From the NCBI GenBank assembly GCA_029559035.1, contig JAKQCT010000034.1:1-64000 (forward strand): DNA of 64,000 nt. The letters run 5' to 3'. Origin of the DNA: Acidobacteriota bacterium (GTDB lineage Bacteria; Acidobacteriota; UBA4820). Each line of letters begins with the position of its first letter. The stretch's first letter is position 1. The notes below the pieces were generated by a model. It worked only from the letters and a program-made list of their open reading frames with translations, was not told where the DNA came from and made no database searches. The translations under genes were made by a program, and so were the position numbers. Below, piece after piece: positions 1-7,620 of the stretch.

Positions 1-1319
1 ATCGTCCCGTTCGCGTCCGCCACTATCGCTATGCGGGTCGAGCCCACGTTCACATCCATCCCGCACGGGACGGGGAAGCTGTATGTCCTGTTGCCCCAGT
101 TGTCCTTTATCGTCGTGCCGCTTCCCGAACCGGCGGGGATCTTCACAACCTTGCCCCTGCTCCCGTCCGCGATGTAGCACGACCCGCCGTCCGGGTCAAC
201 GGCTATGCCGACGGGAGTGATGAGGGTCGTAAAGCCCGTATCGGTCGTTTTGGCGTATTCGCTCCTGGCACCGCTCGTCACATTTACCTGCCAGACAGTC
301 GTGACTCCGTTCGTCCCGTCAACATAAAGTATCCTGCCGTCCGTCGTCACTCTTGATATGTAGGGGACGGCCGCATCCGCATAGTACTTCGTCGTCGAGG
401 GCTCGGGGTCATGCAGAAAGAGGTCCACTTCCTGGACGACGCCTGTGGCCGCGACCCAGATCCTGCCCGTCTGGGGCGCGTAGGAGATGCCGTTGATGGC
501 GGTATACGGCCCGACGCCCCTTGCGTAAAGAGGCACGAACTGGTAGGTGCCGCCGGTGTCGGAACTCCTGCCCCCGGCCTGCACGAACGGATAGAAGCCT
601 CTCGCGTCGTCAGGGATAGTGAACTTTGCCGACGTGCCGTAGGACCCGGAATAGGTCGGAACTTCATCCGCCCTTACGGGAAGATCGCCCATGTAGGCGA
701 TGTTCCCTTTGGGAATGAGGTCGAGGTAGTTCGCCGAAAGGGTTACTTCATCCCCCCACCAAAGCCCGACATCTTCCGTGGTCGGAACGGTCGGCGAGGG
801 CTCGGGATCATACCCCATGCCCTGCGTGGCCGCGCTTGCAACGGAGGCTCCGGCAACCTCGAAACACTCCAGCGTCTTCGACACATTCGCGGCGACTTCC
901 AGGGAATCGACGGCCAGCTCCTTTCCCAATGTTGCAACTCCGTTCTGGAACGACGGCTCGTAGCACTTGAAGACATTGAAAAGCGGATCGTCGTAATTCC
1001 AGCTGAGGTACAGCACCGTGCCGTCCTCGCTCTTGGCGACGTACAGGGTCGTCAGGTCGATCATTTCCTGCCGGCCCGCCTCAAGAGGAGCCCCGGAGAT
1101 CCCGCCCGGAACGGTGACGGTATCCGCCGCGCCGGGCGCCTGTGAGGTTTCTGCTGTTGCTTTCCCGAACCCATGCCTTATCCCTCCTCCGCGGTTGAGG
1201 CCCACCGCCTGGCCGCGAAGATCGCCTGAGCCAAGCTTGTCACCCGCCTGCGGAAAAACCGCCGTCGTCAGCAACACGAGGACTCCGAAGGAAAAAACCC
1301 GACATTTTTTCTTCATCAT
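1..1319 (-). CDS. Secreted beta-propeller (NHL-like) protein, 3' end cut
   Basis: A single open frame runs from an ATG at 1319 to the window edge without a stop, so at least 439 residues are present and the C-terminus is missing. A second ATG follows at once (1316). The N-terminus MMKKKCRVFSFGVLVLL is a signal peptide. After a segment of unknown fold, the part encoded below about 550 has repeating phrases such as INGISYAPQTGRIWVAA, VTTDGRILYVDG and VGIAVDPDGGSCYIADG, which are typical blades of NHL/SMP-30-like six-bladed propellers. A GGGGGAAGAG Shine-Dalgarno lies just upstream, and a TTGACA-type promoter fits. Function is unknown; such proteins are exported and often bind ligands or partners. 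Export and fold are well supported, the role is not. Confidence 0.8.
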   Translation of the reverse strand, partial: MMKKKCRVFSFGVLVLLTTAVFPQAGDKLGSGDLRGQAVGLNRGGGIRHGFGKATAETSQAPGAADTVTVPGGISGAPLEAGRQEMIDLTTLYVAKSEDGTVLYLSWNYDDPLFNVFKCYEPSFQNGVATLGKELAVDSLEVAANVSKTLECFEVAGASVASAATQGMGYDPEPSPTVPTTEDVGLWWGDEVTLSANYLDLIPKGNIAYMGDLPVRADEVPTYSGSYGTSAKFTIPDDARGFYPFVQAGGRSSDTGGTYQFVPLYARGVGPYTAINGISYAPQTGRIWVAATGVVQEVDLFLHDPEPSTTKYYADAAVPYISRVTTDGRILYVDGTNGVTTVWQVNVTSGARSEYAKTTDTGFTTLITPVGIAVDPDGGSCYIADGSRGKVVKIPAGSGSGTTIKDNWGNRTYSFPVPCGMDVNVGSTRIAIVADANGT

Positions 1320-1346
1320 CTCTTCCCCCTTTTTATTTGCATTTAT

Positions 1347-1375
1347 ATTGTGGCCCCGTAATTAAGCAATGTCAA
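1347..1375 (-). promoter_or_regulatory. Sigma-70-like promoter for the beta-propeller gene
   Basis: On the minus strand TTGACA (1375-1370) is followed after 17 bases by CACAAT (1352-1347). The predicted start of transcription is near 1340, about 20 bases before the ATG. The -35 box is perfect and the -10 box matches four of six. Confidence 0.5.
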
Positions 1376-1377
1376 GC

Positions 1378-1424
1378 AAAAAAGGAGCCCCCGCCCGTCG
1401 GCTTTCGCTTCGGGGCGGGGGGCG
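1378..1424 (-). terminator. Rho-independent terminator of the 1516-2202 gene
   Basis: Read on the minus strand, a GC-only stem (GCCCCCCGCCC pairing with GGGCGGGGGC, one bulge) with a loop of about 16 bases is followed by TCCTTTTTTT. It lies about 90 bases after the stop at 1516 and immediately upstream of the promoter of the next gene. Confidence 0.6.
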
Positions 1425-1515
1425 CGGGACAGGAGACCATTGGGGGGGGCCCGAGCCTCCTGTCCTGCCGGTCCCTCGATGCCAAGGGAGACGACATCGA
1501 GGGAATTCCACCAAG

Positions 1516-2202
1516 TTAAACCTTAGGAGTCGCCGGCGTCTCCGGTTCCTTCTTTGCTTCTTTATCGGCCTTGTCGCCCTTCGAGGCGGGTTTGAAATAG
1601 CCCTCCGCTTTCTTTGGGGCTTTATAGAAAAGGCGGGTCAGGTCGCGGTAGCTTCTCTTGTAGGCGTCCAGCCAGTTCACTTTCTCAACCTTGAGAAGGC
1701 CTGCCGCCTGGTTTTCCATTTCGATGGAAGCCCTGTGGAGGTCCATCGCTTTCCCCAGGTTGTCCATGGCGGCGCGGATGGCCCCGGTGTGGGCTTTGAG
1801 GGATTCGTCCTCCTCCTCGGCGAGCTTGCTTAAGATGACACCCGCCTTCATAAGTTCCTCTTCAAGAGGGGTGTCGGTGACGGCGCCTATGCCGTCGGGG
1901 AAATATTTAAGATAAAGGGGCGCTTTCCGGCTGCTCCCTGTGATGGTAAGGATTGCATTTGCAAAGCCGCCCATGGTCATGTCGAATGCGGCGTCCTCCC
2001 CATCCCTCACCGCCATCGCGGTCTGGCAGGCGATAAAGGCGGCATCGAACGCTTCCATCTTGTCCTTCATCCTTTTCTGCGCCGTTTCAAAGGCGTCGGC
2101 AAGATCTTTCAGATTCTTGTCCGCCTTCAGCCTTGTCAGATGATAAATTCCAAAACTTTTCAGCAGGGTTTCCGGGGCCAGATTCAAACTTGGTGTTCTC
2201 AT
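1516..2202 (-). CDS. Unknown helical cytoplasmic protein (228 aa)
   Basis: I do not recognise this family. The start chosen is the ATG at 2202 (MRTPSLNLAPETLL), which has AAGGAG six bases upstream. The frame stays open to 2505, but that extension is translated tandem repeat and is unlikely to be protein. The product is predicted almost wholly alpha-helical, with charged heptad-like stretches (residues about 25-60 and 115-160), no signal peptide and no membrane span. It ends in a Lys/Glu/Pro/Ala tail (KGDKADKEAKKEPETPATPKV-like). Such tails are usually disordered. It stands alone between a repeat array and a terminator. Confidence 0.6.
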   Translation of the reverse strand: MRTPSLNLAPETLLKSFGIYHLTRLKADKNLKDLADAFETAQKRMKDKMEAFDAAFIACQTAMAVRDGEDAAFDMTMGGFANAILTITGSSRKAPLYLKYFPDGIGAVTDTPLEEELMKAGVILSKLAEEEDESLKAHTGAIRAAMDNLGKAMDLHRASIEMENQAAGLLKVEKVNWLDAYKRSYRDLTRLFYKAPKKAEGYFKPASKGDKADKEAKKEPETPATPKV

Positions 2203-2274
2203 CCACATCTCCTTCTGAGCAGAAAAGGGAATTCTCTTCCCGAAGCTCGCTACAACCCCCCGCTTTAGGGGAAA

Positions 2275-2590
2275 ATGACGGGAAATAATGTCAACAAGGC
2301 TTTCCGGACGCCCGGCTCGGGATGTTCCCGTCTCAACAACCCCTACCGGATACCCGGAGAGGAATATTCCTGTCTCAATAATCACTTCCCGGCCGCCCAC
2401 AGAGAGATATTCCCGCCTCAATAACCCCTTCCGGATGCCCGGGGCGGTATGTTCCCGCCTCAACACCGCATACCGGACGCCCGGGGAGAGATATTCCCGG
2501 CTCAATAATCCCTTCCCGGTTTACGGGCGAGGGATGTTCCCGCCTCAACATCGCCTTTTGGATGTCCGGAGAGAGATGTTCCCGATTTTT
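2275..2590. repeat. Imperfect tandem repeat, about seven units of 42-43 bp
   Basis: Units begin near CCGG(A/G)(T/C)(G/A)CCCGG and continue GAGAT(A/G)TTCCCG(C/T)CTCAA(T/C)A. Unit starts fall near 2304, 2347, 2390, 2432, 2474, 2517 and 2559, with a decayed half unit at about 2275. Several units are 42 and others 43 bases, so the array does not keep one reading frame. No unique spacers separate the units. It lies directly upstream of the 228-aa gene on the minus strand. Confidence 0.8.
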
Positions 2591-2921
2591 GTATCCCTTT
2601 TCCCCCGAAGCATGGATTCCCGCCCGTCTCAAGAAGGCAGGTTTTTCCAAAAGAACGCCATGATCCACGGCAAAATCCCCCGAAAATCGTCCCCGGTGCA
2701 TCTGTCTTAGTGAGTCAAGGGAGAAGTATAAAAAAAATGAAACCCGATTTCAAGAGGGTAACTCCTCCCTTCGGGAAAGGGAGGGAGGGAGGGAGGGATT
2801 TACTGAACCAACCGGAATGCATAATGCATGGCCTGACCCCGGAATTTTGCAAACTAGTTTAATATCGTCGTTCGTCGCCATGGACTAAACTGAATGAAAA
2901 AGGGAGGGGGCATGAGGGCTC
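2591..2921. other. Non-coding stretch with G-run microsatellite and small palindrome
   Basis: No gene is apparent. It holds a stem-loop CTCCCTT-CGGG-AAGGGAG at about 2765-2784 that runs into GGGA repeats (six G3 runs, 2773-2797; possible G-quadruplex on the plus strand). A perfect ATGCAT-A-ATGCAT palindrome (2817-2829) is followed by GGCCTGACCCCGG, a string often seen beside REP-associated transposases; no transposase remains here. Confidence 0.4.
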
Positions 2922-3542
2922 CTATGAATTTTGCCTCTTCTTTATCAGGCATTGTTTGTGATCGTGAGCCATTCTTAATAATTTGATGATTGTGTCACCA
3001 TCACCAGTTAAATAAAAAGCCTCATATGGTCCATCACCTAAATCAAAGCATCTGTCTATATGACGCATTATAGCGATCAGTGCTTCAATACATTTCCTAA
3101 TTTGTTCATGTCTTATAGTAGGCACCGCTTCCTGCTTCAGTGCTACTTCCCTGGCATTATGAGCAATTCTCCTATTTCTCCATACGTTGAGCTTGGTCGC
3201 AAGTCCATGAAGCATAGCATACAGTTGATCTAATCTAGGATAAAGCTGTGGAAATTCTTTTTCTGGAAGTTGCTCTTTTACGCTCATTAGGGAAAAGTTA
3301 TGCTTATTACCGAATCTTTCTTTTGCCGGATCGGTTAGCTTGGCTATTGACAGAATTATATCGTCAATCATCTGCTGTTGATACATCTGAAAGAAACTTG
3401 GGGCAGATATCATTAATAATCCAACAGTTTCTGGTTGATAGTACAGTTGTCTGTATATTTCGAATTTCTTGTTGATCCAAGAAATTTCTATTTTCATCTG
3501 ATGGTATTCATTTTTTAAGGAATCTGGGAATGTCATAGTCAT
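2922..3542 (-). CDS. AbiU2-like HEPN-domain protein
   Basis: 206 aa, all-helical. Around residues 122-129 the sequence RNRRIAHN matches the HEPN RNase signature (R-N-x(3)-x-H; R122, N123, H128), preceded by helices like those of the AbiU2 HEPN family (FEIYRQLYY near 27-35; IDDIILSIAKLTDP near 59-72). HEPN proteins of this kind are metal-independent RNases acting in abortive infection or toxin-antitoxin settings. Base composition is clearly more AT-rich than the core genes, which suggests acquisition. No nucleotidyltransferase antitoxin is adjacent; a 33-aa ORF sits directly upstream. Start could be either ATG at 3542 or 3536; neither has a strong Shine-Dalgarno. RNase role is inferred from family, not shown. 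Confidence 0.65.
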   Translation of the reverse strand: MTMTFPDSLKNEYHQMKIEISWINKKFEIYRQLYYQPETVGLLMISAPSFFQMYQQQMIDDIILSIAKLTDPAKERFGNKHNFSLMSVKEQLPEKEFPQLYPRLDQLYAMLHGLATKLNVWRNRRIAHNAREVALKQEAVPTIRHEQIRKCIEALIAIMRHIDRCFDLGDGPYEAFYLTGDGDTIIKLLRMAHDHKQCLIKKRQNS

Positions 3543-3545
3543 TGT

Positions 3546-3647
3546 TCACACGCTCCTAGCTTTGGAGATGCGGTTCCAGACGAGGTGGCCGATTTGGGAT
3601 TCGAGGGCGTAAGTGGAAACGGCGGAAAGGAAAATATCATGTTTCAT
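3546..3647 (-). CDS. Possible small ORF (33 aa) or gene fragment before the HEPN gene
   Basis: ATG at 3647 opens a 33-codon frame (MKHDIFLSAVSTYALESQ and on to WNRISKARSV) ending three bases before the HEPN start (TGA ACA ATG). The same stop-ACAATG spacing is seen between the 40-aa ORF and its partner at 5684. The open frame extends a little upstream to a stop near 3690. It is either a small coupled gene or the C-terminal remnant of a lost one. I recognise no family. Confidence 0.3.
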   Translation of the reverse strand: MKHDIFLSAVSTYALESQIGHLVWNRISKARSV

Positions 3648-3686
3648 AATCTCGCCCCAAGTTTTGTACAACCCCAAGCTTGCGTT

Positions 3687-5015
3687 CTATTGGAATACTT
3701 GCTCATAGTAGTTAATTTTTCTTCTTTCGACAATATCTGCAGAAAAGCCAGCACCTTTGTTAACATAGGTTGTTCTTGATGTCCAATTTCCAAAATTGTC
3801 ATATTCGTATTCAAACTTTACAATCTCCTTCAACAGATCATTTTGAATCCGAATGATTTCTGAAATAAGGCCGTCTGGTGTATATGTATACTTCTCGTTA
3901 TCTATGAGAATTTTGTTGCCTAAGTTATACGTGTTCAAGTGCTCCAAGGATTGTCCCTGACAATCCCAACGAATACCACCGCCTGTATCATATCCACCAG
4001 CCACTATAATACCTAGGTGTTCATTCTTGAGAGAATTATAATCCCTTATTTTTACTGGCTTCTTGTCTTGCTTTTTAAATTCGACCCGCAGAGATTCTTT
4101 CAGTTCACCATTTTCGTCGTATGTTTTTATTGTTTTAAACGCCAATAATCCATCCTTATCATATTCATACTCGTGATCATAATGGTCTTTATTTCCATAT
4201 TCGTCAACAAAATTACTTCTGTACGCAAGAATATCTCCAAGCTCATTGTAAGAAGAATATTCCTCAAAGGATCGATGATACATCTCCTTTTGGGAAATAA
4301 TGCTTTTTACTGGCCCTTTTAGATGTTCTTTATCTAACCCGTTCCTAGCATAGTCAAATCCGAAATTGCTGATTGGAATTTCCCAGTCAAGCGTAATTTT
4401 CTTTAAATATTTTACAGGAACCGCGAAATTGAGGTTCTGACCACTAACCAATGAAGAAACTATTATTCCAATGACGTTACCCTTGCTATTAACCAATGGA
4501 CCACCGGAAGAGCCTGGAGAGATCGGTGCATCTATTTGAAATAAGCCTGTCTTTGATCTCACTGCACTCACTATTCCTTTTGAAAGTGATCCTTCTAAGC
4601 CGTGTGGATTGCCCGCAGCATATACCTGATCCCCAATTTCTACTTTGCAGTCTGCGTCAATCTTCAGTGGCTTGCATTTTGCGTTTTTTAATTTAAGCAC
4701 ACAGAGATCATTCTTATTGGTGAACCCGATCACTTTGGTTACTTCGTAGATCACATTCTCGTCCAAAGATTTCGCAGTTGCACTAAAAGCATTTTTCATA
4801 ACATGGACATTAGTCACGATAAGATCAGATTCGATGAAGAACCCAGAGCCCAGTGCCAAATCATTACCTTGACAATCCTTTGTAGAAATTACCACAACGG
4901 AAGGCATAACCTTTTTTGCGATCTGCTTCGGAGTTAAAGGGATTAGGCCGCAGCTTGTCGCAGTCATGAAAAGGAAAAAAACCATGAGATTTTTAATTTG
5001 GACATCATGCTTCAT
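3687..5015 (-). CDS. Lipoprotein trypsin-like serine protease with YD-like C-terminal domain
   Basis: 442 aa. The N-terminus is a hydrophobic signal ending in a lipobox-like TATSC, so Cys22 is the probable lipidation site. Residues about 30-210 form an S1/DegP-type protease with the triad His71 (VTNVHV), Asp103 (KNDLCVL) and Ser170 (SPGSSGGPLV). No PDZ domain follows. Instead residues about 225-442 carry irregular repeats (EYEYDKDGLLAFKTIKTYDENG, KYTYTPDGLISEI, EFEYEYDNFGNWTSRTTY-like), resembling the YD/RHS-type text repeats found in secreted proteins. Start at 5015 has AGGAGAGGGG upstream. Gene is AT-rich like its neighbours. Substrate unknown; exported, membrane-anchored location is inferred from the lipobox. 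Confidence 0.75.
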   Translation of the reverse strand: MKHDVQIKNLMVFFLFMTATSCGLIPLTPKQIAKKVMPSVVVISTKDCQGNDLALGSGFFIESDLIVTNVHVMKNAFSATAKSLDENVIYEVTKVIGFTNKNDLCVLKLKNAKCKPLKIDADCKVEIGDQVYAAGNPHGLEGSLSKGIVSAVRSKTGLFQIDAPISPGSSGGPLVNSKGNVIGIIVSSLVSGQNLNFAVPVKYLKKITLDWEIPISNFGFDYARNGLDKEHLKGPVKSIISQKEMYHRSFEEYSSYNELGDILAYRSNFVDEYGNKDHYDHEYEYDKDGLLAFKTIKTYDENGELKESLRVEFKKQDKKPVKIRDYNSLKNEHLGIIVAGGYDTGGGIRWDCQGQSLEHLNTYNLGNKILIDNEKYTYTPDGLISEIIRIQNDLLKEIVKFEYEYDNFGNWTSRTTYVNKGAGFSADIVERRKINYYEQVFQ

Positions 5016-5081
5016 ATCAACCCCTCTCCTGTTATAAACAAATGCCTAGAATAATTGTACGGTTCTTGCTGGCTTCTTTTC

Positions 5082-5684
5082 CTATTCATTATAAAATCTC
5101 TCCTCAAAAAGAAGTTCGCGATTAAGACGAAGTTTTTCCAGCGGCACAAGTGGTGCATCTTTTTCATTTTCAAAAAATATTTTCTTGAAGACATTTCCGC
5201 TATGCGAAACCCTATATCGTTCGTATCTTTGAGAAATGTTCGTGTAAATTTGATTCAAGCTCCCGCCCATTAGACCATATTCTGCTGTCGCCTGGCATTT
5301 GACCGGGGAAAGCGTTGGTTTTTTTGTGCCTCTCATCAAAAGGAATAAGGGCTCTTGGAGCATTATTTTTACGAAATACAATTGTTTGGGCCAACAGATG
5401 TCTTCTGGAATAGCCTCTTTGAGAAAAGCCGCACCGTAGCAATGATCAATTACAACATGTACATATAGAATAGTTTTACCTTTTAGGAAGGGGATCTTAC
5501 GCTCAGATGAAAGAAGTTTTTGCAAATCCTTATCTTGTACTGAGTATTCTGGAACTATCAGATCTCCTCTTGTACCTTCACTAATTTGAGGGAGTGGCCC
5601 TTCGTAGAAAAATCGAATTTTCCCTTCTCTTATCTCTATCGGTATTTTAACAACCTTTAATGCAGGTTCGGGAATAAATGGCAT
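5082..5684 (-). CDS. Unknown 200-aa protein, last gene of the R-M operon
   Basis: I do not recognise this protein. It is 200 aa, mixed alpha/beta, with no signal peptide or membrane span. Notable segments are KGKTILYVHVVIDHCYGAAF (about 68-87) and SLNQIYTNISQRYERYRVSHSG (about 142-163). The ATG at 5684 lies four bases after the stop of the 40-aa ORF, which itself overlaps the methyltransferase stop. So nuclease, methyltransferase, small ORF and this gene form one transcription unit. Context suggests an accessory or regulatory role in, or cargo of, the restriction-modification system; that is inference only. Confidence 0.6.
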   Translation of the reverse strand: MPFIPEPALKVVKIPIEIREGKIRFFYEGPLPQISEGTRGDLIVPEYSVQDKDLQKLLSSERKIPFLKGKTILYVHVVIDHCYGAAFLKEAIPEDICWPKQLYFVKIMLQEPLFLLMRGTKKPTLSPVKCQATAEYGLMGGSLNQIYTNISQRYERYRVSHSGNVFKKIFFENEKDAPLVPLEKLRLNRELLFEERFYNE

Positions 5685-5687
5685 TGT

Positions 5688-5810
5688 TTACTCCTCCCCC
5701 TGAAACCCCTTCAGCGTTTCCTGTTTCGCTTTCTTTCCTTCTTTCTTCGCCTTTTTGAAATTATAGGTCCCGGAAGAAATATCGGGGTGTTCTGGGCGTT
5801 TGATTCTCAT
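5688..5810 (-). CDS. Coupled 40-aa basic small protein
   Basis: ATG at 5810 overlaps the TGA of the methyltransferase (ATGA), and the TAA is followed by ACAATG, where the next gene starts. The product (MRIKRPEHPDISSGTYNF then Lys/Glu-rich KKAKKEGKKAKQETLKGF) is strongly basic and hydrophilic. Exact stop-start overlaps at both ends make it likely that the frame is translated. Size and charge would suit a small nucleic-acid-binding or controller protein, but there is no helix-turn-helix I can defend. Confidence 0.5.
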   Translation of the reverse strand: MRIKRPEHPDISSGTYNFKKAKKEGKKAKQETLKGFQGEE

Positions 5811-6760
5811 GTCGTTTTATTGTCAACAACGAGTCTTAGTTTAGGTTTATGGGGCTGCTCAGAAAAAATCGAGTCAACGGGCGGATTCAGCAGCAAATCG
5901 AATCGAAGCCGAGAATCGGTTAAATACTCTTCATTGATTTCGATTGCGATCCATTTGCGTCTGAGAGTTTCGGCAACGTATCCAGTTGTGTTGGAACCGG
6001 CAAACGGATCCATCACCAAATCCCCAGGCTCAGTTAAAAACTTGATAAAGAATCTCGGTAATTCCGACGGGAACCTGGCGGGGTGTATCCTTCTGCCGGC
6101 TTTTTTGAGAGCGCCAAGGAAATCGCTGTTACTTTCGTTGTTGCCGCAAGTGATAAGATTGCCTGGGATGGCGCCGCCTTTGTCCTGGGCAAAAGATTCC
6201 TTTATGTTGTGACCTGAAGGTCGACGGGTGGGAACAACTCCCCTTTTTATCAGGCGAAGCATGTCCTTGCTGTACTCTTGCAGCACATTGGTATTGTCGG
6301 CTTTCGGGTTGTCTGTTTTCCCGAGCCAATAAATGTACTCGACGGAATCCTTAACGCGAATCCTTCGAACATTCACCCATTCGGCAGGAGCCGGCAATTT
6401 TGCGGGATTGTACCAAAAAAACTCTTGGCAAAATTTGAAGCCAAGTTCGTCACAGAGATGCAGAAGAAGACGCACATGGTAAAGGGAACGCGTCGGCGCT
6501 CCTGGGGTCCAGGTTCCTCCAATATTTAGGACAAGGCTGCCAGATGGCTTTAAGACTCTCAGTATCTCTGAAGCAAAAGGGGCGAACCAATTGAGGTAGT
6601 TCTTTTGGTCCGCATTCCCGTATTCTTTCTTAAAATGAAGCGCGTACGGGGGGGACGTTACAACAAGATCTATCGAATCGGACGGCATTTCTCTCATGGC
6701 CTCAAGAGAGTTATCCAGAAGAGCCCTTCCGAATTCGGTTGAATAAAGAACATTACTCAT
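5807..6760 (-). CDS. Type II DNA methyltransferase, beta class (probable N4-cytosine)
   Basis: 317 aa. Motif IV TSPPY is at residues 35-39, and the AdoMet-binding motif I DPFAGSNTT is near 251-259. This catalytic-before-cofactor order defines beta-class methyltransferases. The S-P-P-Y form of motif IV is typical of N4-cytosine enzymes such as M.PvuII and M.BamHI, though some adenine enzymes share it. The region between contains the target recognition part (about 95-240). The start overlaps the end of the nuclease gene by 8 bases. Its role is protection of host DNA against the neighbouring endonuclease. Recognition sequence cannot be read from the protein. Confidence 0.9.
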   Translation of the reverse strand: MSNVLYSTEFGRALLDNSLEAMREMPSDSIDLVVTSPPYALHFKKEYGNADQKNYLNWFAPFASEILRVLKPSGSLVLNIGGTWTPGAPTRSLYHVRLLLHLCDELGFKFCQEFFWYNPAKLPAPAEWVNVRRIRVKDSVEYIYWLGKTDNPKADNTNVLQEYSKDMLRLIKRGVVPTRRPSGHNIKESFAQDKGGAIPGNLITCGNNESNSDFLGALKKAGRRIHPARFPSELPRFFIKFLTEPGDLVMDPFAGSNTTGYVAETLRRKWIAIEINEEYLTDSRLRFDLLLNPPVDSIFSEQPHKPKLRLVVDNKTT

Positions 6761-7331
6761 TTTTCATATCCTTCAACAATGCCTCAAGAGAATTATACCA
6801 CGGCGGTTTTGTCGGCTCCGTAGGAAGGGGAACAGGATGCATTACTGCCAGCTTCTTCTTACGGTATTTGTCGTGGCGTTTCAGATTCTTGGTTTGAATA
6901 TACATGAATTGAGTCCAATCGTGGGTTTTCTTACCCAGACATACAGCTAAAATCTCAAATTGATCCACACCGTAAAAGCGACTGCTTGCGTCTGCTTTAG
7001 ATGCTCTTGTTTTTTGAGTCTCGACTTTATAGGCAACTATCTTCCCACCTTCTCGGTAGGCTTCATCCGAATCCCGGACATTCTTGCATTCCACCCGGTA
7101 AGCCGGGGCTTCTCCTTCTGAAATCCAAAGCGTGTAATCCGGATAGCCGTCCCGATCATGCACCTCATACCGGTGTATCTGGCTGGCTTCTTTTACCTTC
7201 TTAATATGCTTCCCAAGATGAACCTCGGCTACGGCTCCCTCCAAAGTTACTTTTGCACGGAACCGCTTGTCGATAGCGTCCAAAAGTTCGTTTGCAGATA
7301 GCCCATATTCATTTTCAAGACGATGTGGCAT
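6753..7331 (-). CDS. PD-(D/E)XK restriction endonuclease, probable type II
   Basis: 192 aa. The pattern GYPDYTLW (PD at 64-65) followed by YRVECKN (E81-C-K83) is a textbook PD-(D/E)XK nuclease core, and a glutamate in the preceding helix (near residue 36) could complete the metal site. A perfect Shine-Dalgarno (AAGGAG, then AAGAT, then ATG) sets the start at 7331. The methyltransferase gene starts inside its 3' end, as expected for a restriction-modification pair. No other domain is present. I infer restriction activity from motif plus context; sequence specificity is unknown. Confidence 0.8.
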   Translation of the reverse strand: MPHRLENEYGLSANELLDAIDKRFRAKVTLEGAVAEVHLGKHIKKVKEASQIHRYEVHDRDGYPDYTLWISEGEAPAYRVECKNVRDSDEAYREGGKIVAYKVETQKTRASKADASSRFYGVDQFEILAVCLGKKTHDWTQFMYIQTKNLKRHDKYRKKKLAVMHPVPLPTEPTKPPWYNSLEALLKDMKNE

Positions 7332-7342
7332 ATCTTCTCCTT

Positions 7343-7597
7343 CTAGCTGCCAGCAATATTATATCCCTTTTTCCATGACAGACGAGAAAACTCCCTTTCG
7401 GCCTGCTCTCCCCAGTGCCAGGAATCTTCGAAAGCGGTTATCTGGGCGTCGGATTCGTGGCCTTTCGGCGTTTTGAGAAAAACATTGTAATCTCTCTTGC
7501 TGTTGAACGGCGGGTCGAGATAGATCAGGTCAACGCTGTCGCCTTTTATCTCTTCCCTGAGAACATGCAAGTTATCCCCAAAATACAAAGCGCCCAT
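7343..7597 (-). pseudogene. Truncated N-terminus of a second DNA methyltransferase
   Basis: An 84-codon frame starting MGALYFGDNLHVLREEI (ATG at 7597 after GGAGATGATA) contains the motif IV LIYLDPPFNSKRDYNVF and continues to AFEDSWHWGEQAEREF. These match the start of large site-specific (adenine) DNA methyltransferases, which normally run several hundred residues further. Here the match stops after about 72 residues and the frame ends in an unrelated tail (WKKGYNIAGS) twelve bases before the nuclease gene. The rest of the gene is absent, so it is a remnant, probably cut when the downstream R-M operon arrived. Confidence 0.75.
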
Positions 7598-7620
7598 TAT
7601 CATCTCCATCTGCCTTGTGT

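Noticed and set aside
2203-2505. N-terminal extension of the 228-aa protein through the tandem repeat
   Set aside because: The extension is translated repeat with no upstream ribosome site, while AAGGAG fits the ATG at 2202.
2275-2590. CRISPR array
   Set aside because: Units are contiguous and all parts vary together; there are no unique spacers and no cas genes.
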